Positions 24,841 through 25,114 of a stretch of 25,114 bases of DNA are shown here, piece after piece; position 1 is the stretch's first letter, and the number at the start of each line of letters is the position of its first letter. The notes under the pieces are model-generated. The model searched no databases, was not told where the DNA came from, and saw only the letters and a program-made list of their open reading frames with translations. Source of the DNA: CAURNT01 sp963526495 (GTDB lineage: Bacteria > Fusobacteriota > Fusobacteriia > Fusobacteriales > Leptotrichiaceae); NCBI GenBank assembly GCA_963526495.1, contig CAURNT010000016.1:1-25114 (forward strand), in the 5' to 3' direction. The position numbers were made by a program, and so were the translations under genes.

Positions 24841-25114
24841 TTATACTTAACTTCATACTTTCTGGTTTACTAATATTTGCTACTACTTTGTAATTTTCTA
24901 TATCAAATGTGCCTGTGTACTTGCCCACATTAAATTGATTGCTTCCATCTATTAGTTTTACTCCTAAGTTTTCACTTCCCAATTCCTTAATAATATCTGC
25001 AACTTTAAGCTCTGATTCTTTACTAGCTTCCATTAAAATTGCTGTATTATTCAATTCAGATACTGCAGATAAAATTTTAGCCTTATTTGCTTCATCTAAA
25101 TATTTTTGAAATTG
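24827..25114 (-). CDS. Major pilin/pseudopilin, C-terminal part (cut by window end)
   Basis: The frame is open to the window edge, giving 95 visible codons. The visible start, FQKYLDEANKAKILSAVSEL, matches the end of the N-terminal helix in type IV pilins and GspG-type pseudopilins ('Y-L-x-K-A-x-K-A-K-x-x-S-x'). A small C-terminal domain follows, with no cysteine pair in view. The leader, cleavage site and membrane part lie outside. A TTG at 25054 could be mistaken for a start but is inside the gene. As first gene in view it probably encodes the main fibre subunit. Confidence 0.7.
   Translation of the reverse strand, partial: QFQKYLDEANKAKILSAVSELNNTAILMEASKESELKVADIIKELGSENLGVKLIDGSNQFNVGKYTGTFDIENYKVVANISKPESMKLSINGKS

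Overview
The window is about 25 kb of very AT-rich DNA from a bacterial chromosome. Every convincing gene lies on the minus strand, so transcription runs from high to low coordinates. Glycerophospholipid genes, a secretin (which implies an outer membrane), a Firmicute-like housekeeping set and this base composition together suggest a member of the Fusobacteriota, perhaps the Leptotrichia/Sneathia/Streptobacillus group. That placement is an inference from gene content and style, not from any marker I could align.

Layout in transcription order. (1) 25114-17609: a tightly overlapping type IV pilus / type II secretion-like cluster. It holds a major pilin cut by the window edge, a minimal prepilin peptidase, three minor (pseudo)pilins, a GspL/PilM-PilN-like protein, a GspM/PilO-like protein, a short secretin and a GspF/PilC platform protein. 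A large exported protein with two SIMPL-like halves follows. No assembly ATPase is in view. (2) 17504-14428: ROK glucokinase, CorC/HlyC-type CBS membrane protein, Cof-type HAD phosphatase, from a clear promoter. (3) 14298-13328: tpiA and secG. (4) 13241-12966: an HU-type DNA-binding protein with its own promoter and terminator. (5) 12808-10343: glycogen phosphorylase with a strong promoter and a LacI/CcpA-type operator-like palindrome just upstream of the -35. (6) 10096-8410: mraZ, rsmH and a small FtsL-like membrane protein, preceded by four GTGG boxes at exact 10-bp spacing and closed by a terminator. (7) 8329-2206: a probable six-gene operon of M20 amidohydrolase, TrmA-family rRNA methyltransferase, plsY, gpsA, a short sigma-70 factor and the DNA polymerase III beta clamp. 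(8) 2027-558: a GlcNAc/glucose-type PTS EIICB with its own terminator. (9) 557-1: a gene-poor end with a decayed ORF remnant and a 100-bp-offset tandem repeat that looks like a small structured RNA unit.

The metabolic genes form a coherent sugar-use theme: PTS import, glycogen phosphorolysis, glucokinase and triose phosphate isomerase. gpsA and plsY make and acylate glycerol-3-phosphate for membrane lipid. The most unusual items are the compact pilus/secretion locus with its double-SIMPL partner, the covarying hairpin repeats at 1-140, the MraZ operator array, and a TrmA-family methyltransferase that appears to lack its iron-sulfur cysteines. Several starts were moved to an internal ATG because a Shine-Dalgarno sequence lies inside the longer frame.
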